Of a stretch of DNA of 64,000 nt, positions 37,648-47,545 are shown one piece after another; position 1 is the first letter of the stretch; the number at the start of each line of letters is the position of its first letter. The stretch is from Zygotorulaspora mrakii (taxonomy: Eukaryota > Ascomycota > Saccharomycetes > Saccharomycetales > Saccharomycetaceae). The stretch is taken from NCBI RefSeq assembly GCF_013402915.1, contig NC_050724.1, forward strand, positions 496,001 to 560,000. Reading direction: 5' to 3'. The notes under the pieces were generated by a model that did no database searches, was not told where the DNA came from, and was given only the letters and a program-made list of their open reading frames with translations. Both the position numbers and the translations under genes were made by a program.

Positions 37648-39750
37648 TCAGTCCAGTGACTTTTTGTTTCCATTTTTACCCAATAGTCCAATGACATCTC
37701 TTTTGGCTTTGTATCTTTTTCCGATCCTTTTTCTTCTACAGATTTTAATGCCCTTCAAACAACCCAGAATCAACACAATAAAAATTGCATAGCCGGAAAC
37801 ACCAACTAAACTATCAAAATTCTTCAGCGATTCACAAAAAAGAGGGCCAAATAGACGTTCTGCTATTCTAGATAAGCGTGCTGGCTTCTGAGAAAGGAAT
37901 ACACTACTTAACGTTTCCCGAATAGTATATGGTTCCGCAATGAAGTCATTACCAAATATATCTTTTTTGTGATACGATTTGGTATATTTATCATACAATA
38001 TGACTTTTCCAATATCATCTTCCGAGAGAACGTGAGTTACTCCTAGTTTATTCAATATACTTGAGTATTTCGAGATATCCAAAAAACTAATAATCACTTT
38101 CTTGTTATCCTCGTGTAAAATTTCTTCTCTTGCAGCCTCAAGGATTGTACTCTTTTTATATCCTTTTTCCTTTAGCCGGTTGGCCTTTTTCAATCTACGC
38201 TCTCTTTTAACCGAAACATCTTCGATCATTTTTCCCATGCGAACATGCTCGTAATCGTAATAACCAACCCTGAGCTTATCTAAATGTTCATTGCTATTAT
38301 TTGTAAGTTCAGTTTCAATGGTATTAATAAGAATGATGGCAACGCCATCATACATCTCTGAATTGAATGCTAAAATCTGAGCGAAGTTGTCCGGTGTTAC
38401 CTCGTTCACCATAGGTAAAGAGTATTCTCTAACCCAATCCATTATTGTATCAGTGTTACGTAATTCCGTTGTTGAATAACCTTGAAATGTGTGAGGTATT
38501 TTGTCGCCATCTCTAAAAATAAAGAAATTAGGATTGTCAGGCATGATGTTGAAGTCTATATATTCTTCTTTGAGTCTTTTCTCCGGCTCGCTTGTGTTAT
38601 AATTGATCATTTCGTACATGCTTTCAAAGCTCTGTACTACGACGGGGGTAAGATCTTCTTCCGTTATATACAGATATGCATTGGAAATCTTTGAGACAGG
38701 ATCAACAAGACTTTGTAAAAACTGAAGATCTTCTGGTACCGCTGTTTCCCGGTTATATGAATATACCAAATGAAGCTTCTGAGGTTTTTTTTCATGTGTT
38801 CCTGAGAGCTTATACTCTTTTTGGGTGATCTCAACAATTTCTTCGCTGGATATCGTCATGATTCTGCTGTTGAAGTATGTTCGTTTGGCAAAATCCTCAT
38901 AGACAGACATTTTAGTTGAAAAAGGCCCATCGTAAGTAAAAAAATTGTTTGTTGTCTTCTCCGGTACAACTAATGCCACCTTAGGAATTCTATCGACTCT
39001 ATGGTTAGTTATTTTCACCAAGCTAGAGAACCCCAGATTTGTGCATATCGCAGCCGAGGATTCACAATTCAAGTGGCCAGTCGATATATCCAAAGCTGCT
39101 AATTTAACAGAAAGTGTCTTCCAACCTTTCTGAAATGTATCGCATTCGTCACAATTCTTGAAATCTATATTACCGTCAGCACTTCTTGCGTTTTTCGCTG
39201 GCCAAAAGGAAAGTAGATACGGTTGCTGCCCTTTGCCTGCCAAAAGATTTGCGAATTTTTCAGCGGTAACAAGTTCACTGAGACTCCCTATCTGTTGATC
39301 TTCCATATCGTCTGGATTATCAACGGCTTGACGAGCAAAGTCAAGAATATTATCCTTTGACATGGTTCGGTATTTAGGAAAGCTTTCGATGAAACCATTG
39401 GGACCGTATAGTCTAATAGACGGAAATCCCATAATTTTCTCACTTTTACAGAGATCCCCACTTTCTACGCAGTCAACCTGCAACAATGAAATGTTTTGTC
39501 TTCTTCCTTCTTCATAGAAAGTTTCCCAGCTATCCTTCCAGATGGGAGCCAGTGACTTACAATGAGGACAGTAAGGGCTGAAGAATTCAATCACTTGAAA
39601 ACCAGCTTTGGGGTTGAAGTCACTCTCCGTAAGCGGTGCTGGAAATTCCACCATCGTTGCATCGTAAGACTCGAATCCATGAACAAAACGTGGCAACATC
39701 ATCGTTAAGATCCATAAGACCCACATCGTTGAGTATGTGGTTGGAGTCAT
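37648..39750 (-). CDS. EPS1: ER protein disulfide isomerase Eps1
   Basis: A 700-residue membrane-bound PDI-family protein involved in ER quality control of Pma1 in S. cerevisiae (YIL005W). A signal peptide (residues 1-25) is followed by a first thioredoxin domain with active site CPHC at 61-64 (FFSPYCPHCKSLAPIW) and a second with CDEC near residue 200. A long lumenal region leads to a membrane helix (YAIFIVLILGCLKGI, about 655-672) and a basic cytosolic tail ending KKSLD. The tail is close to, but not, a canonical KKxx signal. Confidence 0.96.
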   Translation of the reverse strand: MTPTTYSTMWVLWILTMMLPRFVHGFESYDATMVEFPAPLTESDFNPKAGFQVIEFFSPYCPHCKSLAPIWKDSWETFYEEGRRQNISLLQVDCVESGDLCKSEKIMGFPSIRLYGPNGFIESFPKYRTMSKDNILDFARQAVDNPDDMEDQQIGSLSELVTAEKFANLLAGKGQQPYLLSFWPAKNARSADGNIDFKNCDECDTFQKGWKTLSVKLAALDISTGHLNCESSAAICTNLGFSSLVKITNHRVDRIPKVALVVPEKTTNNFFTYDGPFSTKMSVYEDFAKRTYFNSRIMTISSEEIVEITQKEYKLSGTHEKKPQKLHLVYSYNRETAVPEDLQFLQSLVDPVSKISNAYLYITEEDLTPVVVQSFESMYEMINYNTSEPEKRLKEEYIDFNIMPDNPNFFIFRDGDKIPHTFQGYSTTELRNTDTIMDWVREYSLPMVNEVTPDNFAQILAFNSEMYDGVAIILINTIETELTNNSNEHLDKLRVGYYDYEHVRMGKMIEDVSVKRERRLKKANRLKEKGYKKSTILEAAREEILHEDNKKVIISFLDISKYSSILNKLGVTHVLSEDDIGKVILYDKYTKSYHKKDIFGNDFIAEPYTIRETLSSVFLSQKPARLSRIAERLFGPLFCESLKNFDSLVGVSGYAIFIVLILGCLKGIKICRRKRIGKRYKAKRDVIGLLGKNGNKKSLD

Positions 39751-39938
39751 ATCGTTACTTTCTCTTCCTAGGGGAACATCGTATTAATCTTTCACTTTCT
39801 GCAGTTCCTTTCTTTGTTTTTGAGTACGCATCACACGTTCAAGCGCGTCCATTCATAAATGATAAAAATTTGATGCAATATCTAAGGGTATATATATAAG
39901 GAGTGACTATCAAAGACAATTCTACTTCAACAGATATT

Positions 39939-41060
39939 TTACTTCGCTTCGTTAATATTCGTCAGATGATTCCTCACGTATTCAAAAGAAACTAAAGCTA
40001 TAGCAGATGCCGGCACAGTACGCACTAAATTGGTCGTGAAGCCGGAGTAAAATCCTCTAAACCCTTCAGAATGGAATGTCGCCCTGATCAATGGAATTAA
40101 CCTATGTTGAACGGAATTAGGTAAATCAGATTTTAGTTGCATTCTAGTTCGCAAAATCTCATGCGGATAAGTTATCAAAGAGGCAGTCATTTTGGATACA
40201 CATGATGCCATAATTAGTTTTTTTAGATCAAGAGTCTGATCTTGTCTTTTGGTAGTTTCATTATCCTTTAAATTATAACAATTGAATGCTACTTTTAGTT
40301 TTTCATATACAGGGAAGTGGATCGCAACATGTAGCAACCCCAAGAAGGACGGTACCAGACCTGCATAAAATGATTTAAAACCTTCTTGTTTATAAATTTT
40401 TCTAAAAGCATCAAATGTACCTTTGTAATGAGTTGGGTGATGAGATACATGAGTTTGTAACATTAATCTCGTCTTTATCACCCATATTGGATTGGTTACA
40501 ATTGTGGAAACAGCGCCAGCTGTGATCGCAGAGCATGAATATGAGGCAAAATCCCAATGTGGGAAGATCCTCGGATAAAAGTCCTTGCAAACTTCATAGA
40601 AAGAAAAATAAATCATCCATGTAGGAAAGTATCCCATTATTATCGGAACAAGTCCTTTGTAAAGGCCTTTTACACCCTCATCTCTAACTATTGTCCTGAA
40701 AGTCCCAACAAGACCGTGGTAATATTTATTCTCTCCACTTGATTGTAATCCCTGAGCTTGTAGACGAGTTTTGGCCACGTCAAGTGGACAAACAACAATT
40801 CCTGATATGAAGCCCGATAGTGCTCCTGATAATGCAGTTATCTTCGTATCCGTAAGGTGTGTACTAAAAAGGCCTCCATTTGATCTGGCTCTTTGTTTAT
40901 TATGAAGACTATCATCGGGGAGGCTAGCCACCTTCCTCATTGGTTCAATGACATCAGAGGATGATAACGGCGATATACCATCTGGAACCAAGAAACCTTC
41001 GTGAACCTCCGATGATGGCCTATAGTCAGGGCAATCGCTGAAAATTTCATCATTGGTCAT
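39939..41060 (-). CDS. Mitochondrial NAD+ carrier, Yia6/Yea6 type
   Basis: A 373-residue member of the mitochondrial carrier family, the same length as S. cerevisiae Yia6 (YIL006W); the paralogue Yea6 (YEL006W) arose by genome duplication, so this single gene is the pro-orthologue of both. Three carrier repeats carry [27 protein letters not shown] and [14 protein letters not shown]. The polar N-terminus of about 75 residues contains [10 protein letters not shown], also conserved in Yia6. The frame continues upstream but has no ATG there, so 41060 is the start. Confidence 0.95.
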   Translation of the reverse strand: MTNDEIFSDCPDYRPSSEVHEGFLVPDGISPLSSSDVIEPMRKVASLPDDSLHNKQRARSNGGLFSTHLTDTKITALSGALSGFISGIVVCPLDVAKTRLQAQGLQSSGENKYYHGLVGTFRTIVRDEGVKGLYKGLVPIIMGYFPTWMIYFSFYEVCKDFYPRIFPHWDFASYSCSAITAGAVSTIVTNPIWVIKTRLMLQTHVSHHPTHYKGTFDAFRKIYKQEGFKSFYAGLVPSFLGLLHVAIHFPVYEKLKVAFNCYNLKDNETTKRQDQTLDLKKLIMASCVSKMTASLITYPHEILRTRMQLKSDLPNSVQHRLIPLIRATFHSEGFRGFYSGFTTNLVRTVPASAIALVSFEYVRNHLTNINEAK

Positions 41061-41224
41061 TTTATTTTTTTGTTCTATTAAATGCTGAATATTTGTTTCG
41101 CCGGCAAAAGATACTTGTCTGGTTGATGAGAATGCAAAATATATATGAATAAGTGGATTTCTCGATTGACTATCTGTGTATGCTTTGAAGAACTGAGTAA
41201 TTGTAACCTGTAAGGATTGCAACT

Positions 41225-41497
41225 TCAAATTAATGAATTTGATTTCTCTATCCTTATAGTGAATTCGATATCTGCTTGCAGGGAATCTATTTCACTCCTT
41301 TGAGGATTATCTGGATCACAGCTCCAGTTTGTACCAGGCTTGATAGTATATGAGATCCAGGTTCCGCTGATCCCTAGAACAACCGTAAACTCGTATTGCC
41401 CTTCACTTGAATATAGAGTGACCCGTGGAGTATGACTTTGATTTGATAATACTTTCTTACTGTTCAACGTTTCTACGGAACACAATTGATACTGCAA
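41225..41497 (-). CDS. Orphan open frame without ATG, resembling a glycogen-binding (CBM48/AMPK-beta) fold
   Basis: Ninety codons open from an upstream stop, with no ATG anywhere in the frame. The pattern [18 protein letters not shown], then [11 protein letters not shown] and [10 protein letters not shown] fits the last strands of an E-set/AMPK-beta type carbohydrate-binding module (x-Y-x-F-x-V-x-G-x-W-x-x-D-P-x-x-P). Either a 5' exon exists (a TTTGCAG acceptor-like site lies just before TATCAATTG) but I cannot find a good donor and ATG, or this is a gene relic, or a chance frame. No S. cerevisiae gene is known at this place. Confidence 0.35.
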   Translation of the reverse strand: MQYQLCSVETLNSKKVLSNQSHTPRVTLYSSEGQYEFTVVLGISGTWISYTIKPGTNWSCDPDNPQRSEIDSLQADIEFTIRIEKSNSLI

Positions 41498-41859
41498 ATA
41501 GTCGCACTAAGTATTTTAATCTGCGGAGTTGTTCCGGCAGTGTTTATTAAGCTTTATATCACTATTAACGAGCTGACCATCAATTGGACGGTTACCTCTA
41601 CGCTCGTCGTAATACAATAATACAAATCAAAGAAGACAAAGAAGACGTTTTGAAAAAAGTTGAATTAATTAAATTAATATGGGCTTTCCTCCAACTTCCA
41701 TGCCCATTTTTTTTTTAGATATTGACAAGTTGTATTTATTTAACAGGTGATTTTATGAAAATTAACGAACAGTCAAACATTTATATCTTTATCAAATTGC
41801 GTAGTCTTTTTCCTTCAAGATGAATAGAATAGAAGAAAAAGTACTAATTATTTTGTCAA
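41498..41859. other. Spacer between the orphan frame and MIT1
   Basis: A 362-bp AT-rich stretch containing the MIT1 3' end processing region. No TACTAAC or GTATGT intron signal that would complete the orphan frame is seen. Confidence 0.45.
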
Positions 41860-43785
41860 TCATTGAGGCAAAACGGTATTGGGACTTTCTATTGACTTAC
41901 CTGATGAGTTGATACTCATTAAAAATGGTTTTGTGTTGCCACCGGCGCTGGCATGATTGTATATTGCAGATGAATTTCCAGTCGAAGTTGGATGTCGCAA
42001 AAATGGGCTAGCATTCATGGATGGGCTTGAGAATTGTAAAGATGGGGAAGGTCCAATGGGGTGCGGTTGAGAGTATGTGTGCGTTTGTACTGGTAATGGG
42101 TGTAAAGCCATATGATGTTGGTAGAACGGCATCGATTGCTGCTGATGGATAGCCTGTTGCTGAATTTGAGGCGGTTGATGATAGTTAATATTTGGCAGAG
42201 AGGTTGGTTGTGAGGTATAATTCGAAAAATTTGCATAGCTATGTGCCAATGATGGTGATACCATCATACCCAATTCATTCCCGTTTGCCAAACCAGTTAT
42301 GTTCACATTTGTATTATTTGAAAGACCTTGAATCTGGTAATTGTTATTTCCCGCAGTAGTAGTGTTTGAATAGGGAACAATTTTTGAAGCAGTTTGGTAA
42401 TAGGGTAGACGTGCATTTATTGGATAAAACTGAACAGAATTGCCGTGTAAATTTGGATTTGGATTTGGATTTGAATTTGAATTTGAAATAGAATTTAAAT
42501 TTGAACTTGGATTGGAGTCAATTGGTTGATAGTAAGAATGGGATTGATTACCAGAATCATAATAGGTAGGTGGAGCACCGGCCTGAGGTTGTTGAGGTGT
42601 ATTATTAGGTTGATAGGTGAGTGGTTTTGATGCCGGGCCTATGCGTTGAAAATGTGTTTCATTTGGGTTTGACGGATTTAGATTTGAATTTGAATTTGAA
42701 TTTGGAGTCGGAAGTGATGTCGGTATATTTTCATCATTTTGAAAAATAGAATGAAAGGATCGATTCTTAACGAAAGGTAGCGATTGTGGATCATTCTGTT
42801 GCCTAGTTGCATTGTAATCAACTGAAATAGTACTGCCAGCAGTATTACTATTAACAGCATTAGAATTGGAAGTTGAAGTTAAATATTCAATATTATTTTT
42901 ATTAATCGCGTTAACTTTGAGTTTTTGAGCCGGAAACAAAGGTGAATTACTATTATTGGTTTTGTTGATGTTATTGTTGCTGCTGTTGTTGCTGTTCAAA
43001 CTCATTTGAAATGTAGACAAGGACTTATTGCTATTACCCAGGGCAGTGTTTTCCATTGCAATTGATAGCTCCCTACAGGGTCTAATTTTTTTGAAAAAAT
43101 CTGAATTCGATGGTCTGACTAACGAATTTTTGGATAAATCATCCAGATTATAGTAAGACACCATATGTAAGGTTTCGATTGAGTTTTTTTGCGAATTTCG
43201 TAATTTGACAGACATAGTCTTCTTAATGAACCCAGTGTATTTGCCATTGGAATTGCCGCCCGAGATATAACCGATCATTTTTGTCGCTGACTGGGTTGGG
43301 GACGATGATGATGAACTTGAAGTGGTTGCTGCTGCTATTGTTGGCGGTGACGATGACTTCGGTGAAACATTCGATGAGAATGACGAGCCTGTTGAAACTG
43401 GTGTGGCCAGAATCGGCGGCAGCTTTATTCTCGGAGTTAAAGACAAAGTTGGCGATTCGCTTGACTCCGTTTTCTTCAAGCTCGAGTTCGAATTCGAATT
43501 CAGACTCGACGGCTGATGACCTATCGATTTATCAAGTTCTCTGTATATCAAAAATTTACCGGAAATTCTGGACGGTGACCATGAAACTCCATCGGTCCAG
43601 CGCTTAATACCAGAAACCTCCTCAATAAAAATAAAAATACTGCCCGAAGTAATCAAATATGGCCTCTCAATTTCATACGGTCTTCTTGGGATATGTTTCA
43701 ATGAGCCATCTAAAGTTGCTTGCAGAATTAACAACGCATCATTCTCATCTTCAATGTAACCCTTAAAAGTGGGTTCAATATCCAT
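41860..43785 (-). CDS. MIT1: WOPR-domain transcriptional regulator Mit1
   Basis: A 641-residue homologue of S. cerevisiae Mit1 (YEL007W) and Candida Wor1, which control pseudohyphal growth and cell-type switching. The bipartite WOPR DNA-binding region is present: part A at residues 5-90 (TFKGYIEDENDALLILQATL, RPYLITSGSIFIFIEEVSGI, KRWTDGVSWSPSR) and part B at about 165-250 (KYTGFIKKTMSVKLR, LHMVSYYNLDDL). A Ser/Asn spacer separates the two. The C-terminal 380 residues are Asn/Ser/Gln/Pro-rich and repetitive, likely disordered transactivation sequence. Confidence 0.93.
   Translation of the reverse strand: MDIEPTFKGYIEDENDALLILQATLDGSLKHIPRRPYEIERPYLITSGSIFIFIEEVSGIKRWTDGVSWSPSRISGKFLIYRELDKSIGHQPSSLNSNSNSSLKKTESSESPTLSLTPRIKLPPILATPVSTGSSFSSNVSPKSSSPPTIAAATTSSSSSSSPTQSATKMIGYISGGNSNGKYTGFIKKTMSVKLRNSQKNSIETLHMVSYYNLDDLSKNSLVRPSNSDFFKKIRPCRELSIAMENTALGNSNKSLSTFQMSLNSNNSSNNNINKTNNSNSPLFPAQKLKVNAINKNNIEYLTSTSNSNAVNSNTAGSTISVDYNATRQQNDPQSLPFVKNRSFHSIFQNDENIPTSLPTPNSNSNSNLNPSNPNETHFQRIGPASKPLTYQPNNTPQQPQAGAPPTYYDSGNQSHSYYQPIDSNPSSNLNSISNSNSNPNPNPNLHGNSVQFYPINARLPYYQTASKIVPYSNTTTAGNNNYQIQGLSNNTNVNITGLANGNELGMMVSPSLAHSYANFSNYTSQPTSLPNINYHQPPQIQQQAIHQQQSMPFYQHHMALHPLPVQTHTYSQPHPIGPSPSLQFSSPSMNASPFLRHPTSTGNSSAIYNHASAGGNTKPFLMSINSSGKSIESPNTVLPQ
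42450..42510 (-). repeat. ATTTGGATTTGA-type microsatellite in MIT1
   Basis: Hexanucleotide units (atttgg and atttga, 6 bp) encode alternating Asn-Pro and Asn-Ser dipeptides (NSNSNPNPNPN) in the low-complexity tail of Mit1. Confidence 0.75.
42677..42706 (-). repeat. Second hexanucleotide repeat in MIT1
   Basis: Units of atttga encode NSNSNLN in Mit1, the same unit type as the repeat 200 bp away. Confidence 0.7.
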
Positions 43786-45303
43786 TAATGAGAAAATTTC
43801 GATTCTTCTTTTGACTCAAGAAAATACCAGATATGAATGCAGATATCTTCTTCTCCTTATAATCTGTATGCTTAAATCCCCTTGTGGCGGCAACGGCAAC
43901 GGCAACGGCAGTAAAATCAGAAAAAAAAAAAAAAAAAAAAGACCGAAGCTGAAAACCAAAAAATGAGCTAAAATCAAAAGTTTAGTTTGCAGCCCCGAAA
44001 CTCAAAATCTAAGTAAACTCGCAAACAAGGCAAAGGGTACACGAGCAGCCGGTGGCACTACCGATTGTTGACGTGACAGACGTTTATGATATTAAAAAGC
44101 AGAAAAAAAGCAAAAAAACCCAACCAAGATTCTCTTCACCTTTTGAGTTAGCAGTGCTGTGCAATGTATAGTAGTAGTGCTCCGCGTGCGTGGTGGTAGC
44201 AGTGGTGGCAATGGTAGCGGCAGTAGAGGTGGTGGTAGAAGAAACAGCGTTACACAGGTTGTAATAATGCACTGGGTTGATCTCTGAAGTCGCTTTGCGT
44301 GGTCAATATTTATGTGAACTCTCCATATATGGGACGACCGACTTAACGATACCATTAACGACGCACATGAAAAAGGAAATTTTTTCTATATATATAAATT
44401 TTTTTTTTTTTTCTTTCCATGTAGATATAAAACCATGAAAACCTTTTTCTGTTATTTTCATTTCTGCAGCAGGCAGGCAAGCGAAGTAAAACAGTACAAG
44501 GAGTCGATGCAATAAGAGGTACAGAAAACAGAAAAGGCGAAAAGTATGAAAAGTGCTTGACCAAGAACACAACACGGCAAAGGAACGTCAAAAATGTTAA
44601 GAAAGAAACAAGAATGAGCAAATAGAACGGAAAAAACGAACAGAACAAATAGAACAAATAGAACCATTACGTGCTGTCAAAGAAGGAAGGTGAGGTCGCT
44701 CTGCTTCCATTGTAATGTGTTTCGACTTGTTTGCTACATGCACATGCACCACTTCGGGTTGTTGGTAAGAACAGTATGGATGTTTGGTTTTACCACCTTT
44801 CGTTCTTTTATGCGTCGAAAACGACGAAAGAGGAAAAAAACCTTATGTTGAAACAAGCTGCATTCTGAATGTTGATATGCAGATCGAGCCAAGATCAGAA
44901 GAGGAAGTTAGAAAACGGTGGGTAAGCGGCAATCGGCGGTTTCCAGTTGAGACTGAGGGGTGGAAAGTAACGGGAACTGAAACTGATAGCGGGTGCGCGT
45001 GCGCCCGCGATTGGCTTTGGGTTCTATTTTCGACGTGCAGTATAAGTGCCGTGAAAATAAGGTTCGCGGAAGCGAGACGCGTCATGTTGTTGTTAGTTAC
45101 GCGTAAGCTGTCTGCAGGTCTGTTGGTGACTGGGTGATCGCAGCAAGGATCCACCGGGAGAGCCGCAGGAAATCCCAAGAAGGAAACCAAAGAGAACACG
45201 TAGAAGAGTTGGGGAAAGAGTCCGGGAGCGGCGTCCAGTTTCTTTTTCGCCTTGCGTACTCTTCCTCGCTGATCTTTTCCCAGAGCAGCAACGACAGGGC
45301 ACA

Positions 45304-45332
45304 CGGAACGGAACGGACGGAACGGAACGGAT
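45304..45332. repeat. CGGAA short tandem repeat
   Basis: CGGAA/CGGA units repeat six times in 29 bp in the MIT1-GCN4 spacer. Forty bases on, the 10-bp unit GTCGATCCGT is tandemly duplicated (45367-45386). Confidence 0.7.
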
Positions 45333-45728
45333 CGTGCCCCCAGCCGTGAGGGTGCGGTGGCATCGCGTCGATCCGTGTCGATCCGTGCCGGGCTTTGCTA
45401 TTCGTCCGGATGTGAGATGCCCGCGGACGTTCGGCACGAGCAAAAAGAGCAATTTAGATTGTGGCGAAGGTTCAACAGACGGTAACTTTTTCAAGGGTGA
45501 AGGGGGGGGGCATGGCGGTGCCCGTTTGTAGTTTGTGGTGGTTTTCTGGCATTCTCGATCGGCGTCGCCTGCTGGTGTTGTTTTAGCACCGTCGCAGAGC
45601 GACCCCTGTTCTCCCTATTCTCGAGATGCATATGCGTTTAGTGGAGTCTCGAATCGTGGAAATCGTTCTTTTGTTGACACCCCGACCGCGATCGGCCACC
45701 CTTGCATTTCGTGGGACTGTTTTTCGTG

Positions 45729-45758
45729 TCCGGATGGTCCAGCCCAGCACCATCCGGA
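45729..45758. repeat. Perfect 10-bp inverted repeat (hairpin)
   Basis: TCCGGATGGT and ACCATCCGGA are separated by a 10-bp spacer. A TATAAAA follows within 5 bp on the plus strand. It could be a paired transcription-factor site or an RNA hairpin. Confidence 0.75.
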
Positions 45759-46338
45759 TTCTTATAAAAAGCGAGTTTTTTCATGTTTTGTCTTCCTGAG
45801 AAGTGAGAAAATGCCACTGTGCTTTTTCACGGCGGCGTGATGACTCATAACGACAAAAATTCTTGTTTTTTTCATGGTTTCCCGATTAGGAAGGTCAAAG
45901 CGCCGCCTGCCCTGCTCGGCTCTCACATTCCTTCGAGGTGTTTCCTTATCAGTGAAAAAAAAAGCCACTGCGTGAAAGATTGCAGCAATGGCCACGTAGA
46001 ACGGTAGTCGTACAGCGGTGTGCGGTGGCCGTGCAGCGAGTTTCGTAATACCGCACAATGAGAGCATTAGTAATGCGGAATTGGAAGAGTTATTCCAATA
46101 TCTATATAATGTAGTGGAAAACAAGCTTTTTCACGGAAGCTGTGTTAACTTGCTACCGTCAATCTTAATTTTCTTTTTCGTGTTTAGGTTCCGATTAGAT
46201 ACCCAGAGATTCAACTACTTTAATAGTACACATAACACACAAAGCACGCACGAACTGCACCACAAGCGAAAGTTTTCAAGCTTCAATTATATTTTGTTTT
46301 ATTAGGAGAGAGATACACAAGAGATAAGTACTTCCAAG

Positions 46339-46350
46339 ATGCCTTTCTAA
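46339..46350 (+). promoter_or_regulatory. GCN4 leader uORF 1
   Basis: ATG CCT TTC TAA, a three-codon uORF 343 nt upstream of the GCN4 ATG. Size and distal position parallel the reinitiation-permissive uORF1 of S. cerevisiae GCN4 (also three codons). The role is inferred. Confidence 0.65.
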
Positions 46351-46528
46351 GCCACTTTAGTTTACGCCTAATAATTTAAGATAATTGAATCAATAGTAAT
46401 TATTATAATATTAAGACCCCATTAACGATAGCAATACAATAAAAAATTTAACAATTCGTCGCACTACTGTGTTAAAGTCGTTCAATATATTATAAATTTA
46501 CCCCAAAGAAATAATAGTATTTTTCAAA

Positions 46529-46543
46529 ATGTGTTTACTGTAG
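46529..46543 (+). promoter_or_regulatory. GCN4 leader uORF 2
   Basis: ATG TGT TTA CTG TAG, a four-codon uORF 153 nt upstream of the GCN4 start. It may act as an inhibitory proximal uORF. Confidence 0.6.
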
Positions 46544-46552
46544 AAATTAACA

Positions 46553-46591
46553 ATGATGACAAAAGAACTCACTCTTTTTAATTCCCAATAA
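46553..46591 (+). promoter_or_regulatory. GCN4 leader uORF 3
   Basis: A 12-codon uORF starting with two ATGs (MMTKELTLFNSQ), ending 90 nt before the GCN4 ATG. Confidence 0.55.
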
Positions 46592-46598
46592 TAATCCA

Positions 46599-46667
46599 AT
46601 GCATGCAAGATGTCATTCCATTTACCTTAAGATATTACAAACAAATTTACAATTAAGATTACAATAA
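46599..46667 (+). promoter_or_regulatory. GCN4 leader uORF 4 and overlapping uORFs
   Basis: A 22-residue uORF (MHARCHSIYLKILQ...) ending only 14 nt before the GCN4 ATG. Two more ATGs in the other frames (46603 and 46610) open short overlapping uORFs, so nearly every scanning ribosome meets a start codon here. Confidence 0.5.
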
Positions 46668-46681
46668 AAATTACCATAAAA

Positions 46682-47545
46682 ATGTTCAATAGTTCAAGTA
46701 TCATGCAAGCTCAAAGTTTGTTCACCCATAATTTGATCTCAGATATTGAGAGTAGCAGCAACGCCGCGGGCGTGGGTGCGTCCGTGCCAGGTGATGTGGG
46801 AGCAATGGCTCAAGTTTACCAACCGGTGCTCGGGGAACTCGTGTTCGGCAAATTTATCAAAGATGAAGATGCCAATGGCGGCGTTGTTGATGAAGATGAC
46901 TCTCCTCTTCTGTTAGACGATTCTACACCTTGCACTGCCACCTCTTCTCTGGAAAGTGCAGTTGATGAATTTTTCTTCAAGAGCGAAAACCCAACGCCGA
47001 TGTTTGAATTTGAGGACCCAACTCCTTCAGGACAGTGGACGTCGCTATTTGATGATAACATCACCATCACTCAGAAAGATGTTCAAATGGCCACAGATCT
47101 GGGTGTCGAAATTGATGAAAATGTTGACAAAAATCACGAAGAAAGACAAAAATCGCAGGAATCTTTAGTAATTCCAAAGAGCTCTTTCTTGCCAACTCCA
47201 GTCATTGAAGAGGACAAGTTGTTCAAGTCTCCTTCCACGACGCAATCGTCATCAATTGGTACCAACGGTGGTGTCAAATCGAATAAAATTTCAAAGAAAA
47301 TTGATCACCTCGGAGTTGTTTCCTACAATCGTAAAAACCGTTCTGTTCCATTATCTCCTGTTATTGCTGAATCAGATGACCCAACTGCTACCAAAAGAGC
47401 AAGAAACACTGAGGCTGCAAGACGTTCACGTGCAAGGAAATTAATGAGAATGACTCAGTTGGAGGACAAGGTTGAAGAATTGCTAACGAAGAACTCTCAA
47501 CTGGAAGAAGAAATTAAGAGGTTAACAAGCTTATTGAACAGGTGA
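46682..47545 (+). CDS. GCN4: bZIP activator Gcn4 (general amino-acid control)
   Basis: A 287-residue homologue of S. cerevisiae Gcn4 (YEL009C, 281 residues). The C-terminal bZIP covers about 228-287: basic region TKRARNTEAARRSRARKL, then a leucine zipper (MTQLEDKVEELLTKNSQLEE). The central acidic activation domain is conserved (PTPMFEFEDPTPSGQWTSLF). SFLPTPVIEEDKL retains the TP phosphodegron site used by Pho85/Cdc28 and SCF-Cdc4, and LDHLGVV/NRKNRSVPLSPV precedes the bZIP. It activates amino-acid biosynthesis genes in the nucleus. The leader carries several uORFs, implying translational control. Confidence 0.96.
   Translation: MFNSSSIMQAQSLFTHNLISDIESSSNAAGVGASVPGDVGAMAQVYQPVLGELVFGKFIKDEDANGGVVDEDDSPLLLDDSTPCTATSSLESAVDEFFFKSENPTPMFEFEDPTPSGQWTSLFDDNITITQKDVQMATDLGVEIDENVDKNHEERQKSQESLVIPKSSFLPTPVIEEDKLFKSPSTTQSSSIGTNGGVKSNKISKKIDHLGVVSYNRKNRSVPLSPVIAESDDPTATKRARNTEAARRSRARKLMRMTQLEDKVEELLTKNSQLEEEIKRLTSLLNR

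Larger units (their letters stand above)
43786..46338. other. MIT1-GCN4 divergent regulatory region
   Basis: About 2.55 kb without a supported gene, then the GCN4 leader. Close to MIT1 there are a CGGCAA repeat (43889-43911), a poly-A run of about 20 (43920-43940), GGTGGT-type triplets (44190-44236) and a poly-T run (44399-44412). From 44.7 to 46.0 kb the base composition is clearly more GC-rich than nearby intergenic DNA. That part holds tandem repeats, a hairpin and a TATAAAA (45763). Large promoters are known for WOPR regulators such as Candida WOR1. Confidence 0.55.

Noticed and set aside
41577..41707. Candidate 5' exons for the orphan frame at 41225-41497
   Set aside because: The nearby ATGs are not followed by a credible donor site, and no branch-site sequence precedes the TTTGCAG.
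43281..43607. A plus-strand frame inside MIT1
   Set aside because: It is a shadow of the repetitive MIT1 coding sequence.
44784..45840. Several overlapping open frames of 60-150 codons on both strands in the MIT1-GCN4 spacer
   Set aside because: They overlap each other in many frames, are rich in Arg/Pro/Ser as expected from GC-rich DNA, and show no domain.
46018..46305. A 95-codon frame just before the GCN4 leader
   Set aside because: It starts at GTG, has no homology pattern and overlaps the expected GCN4 promoter.
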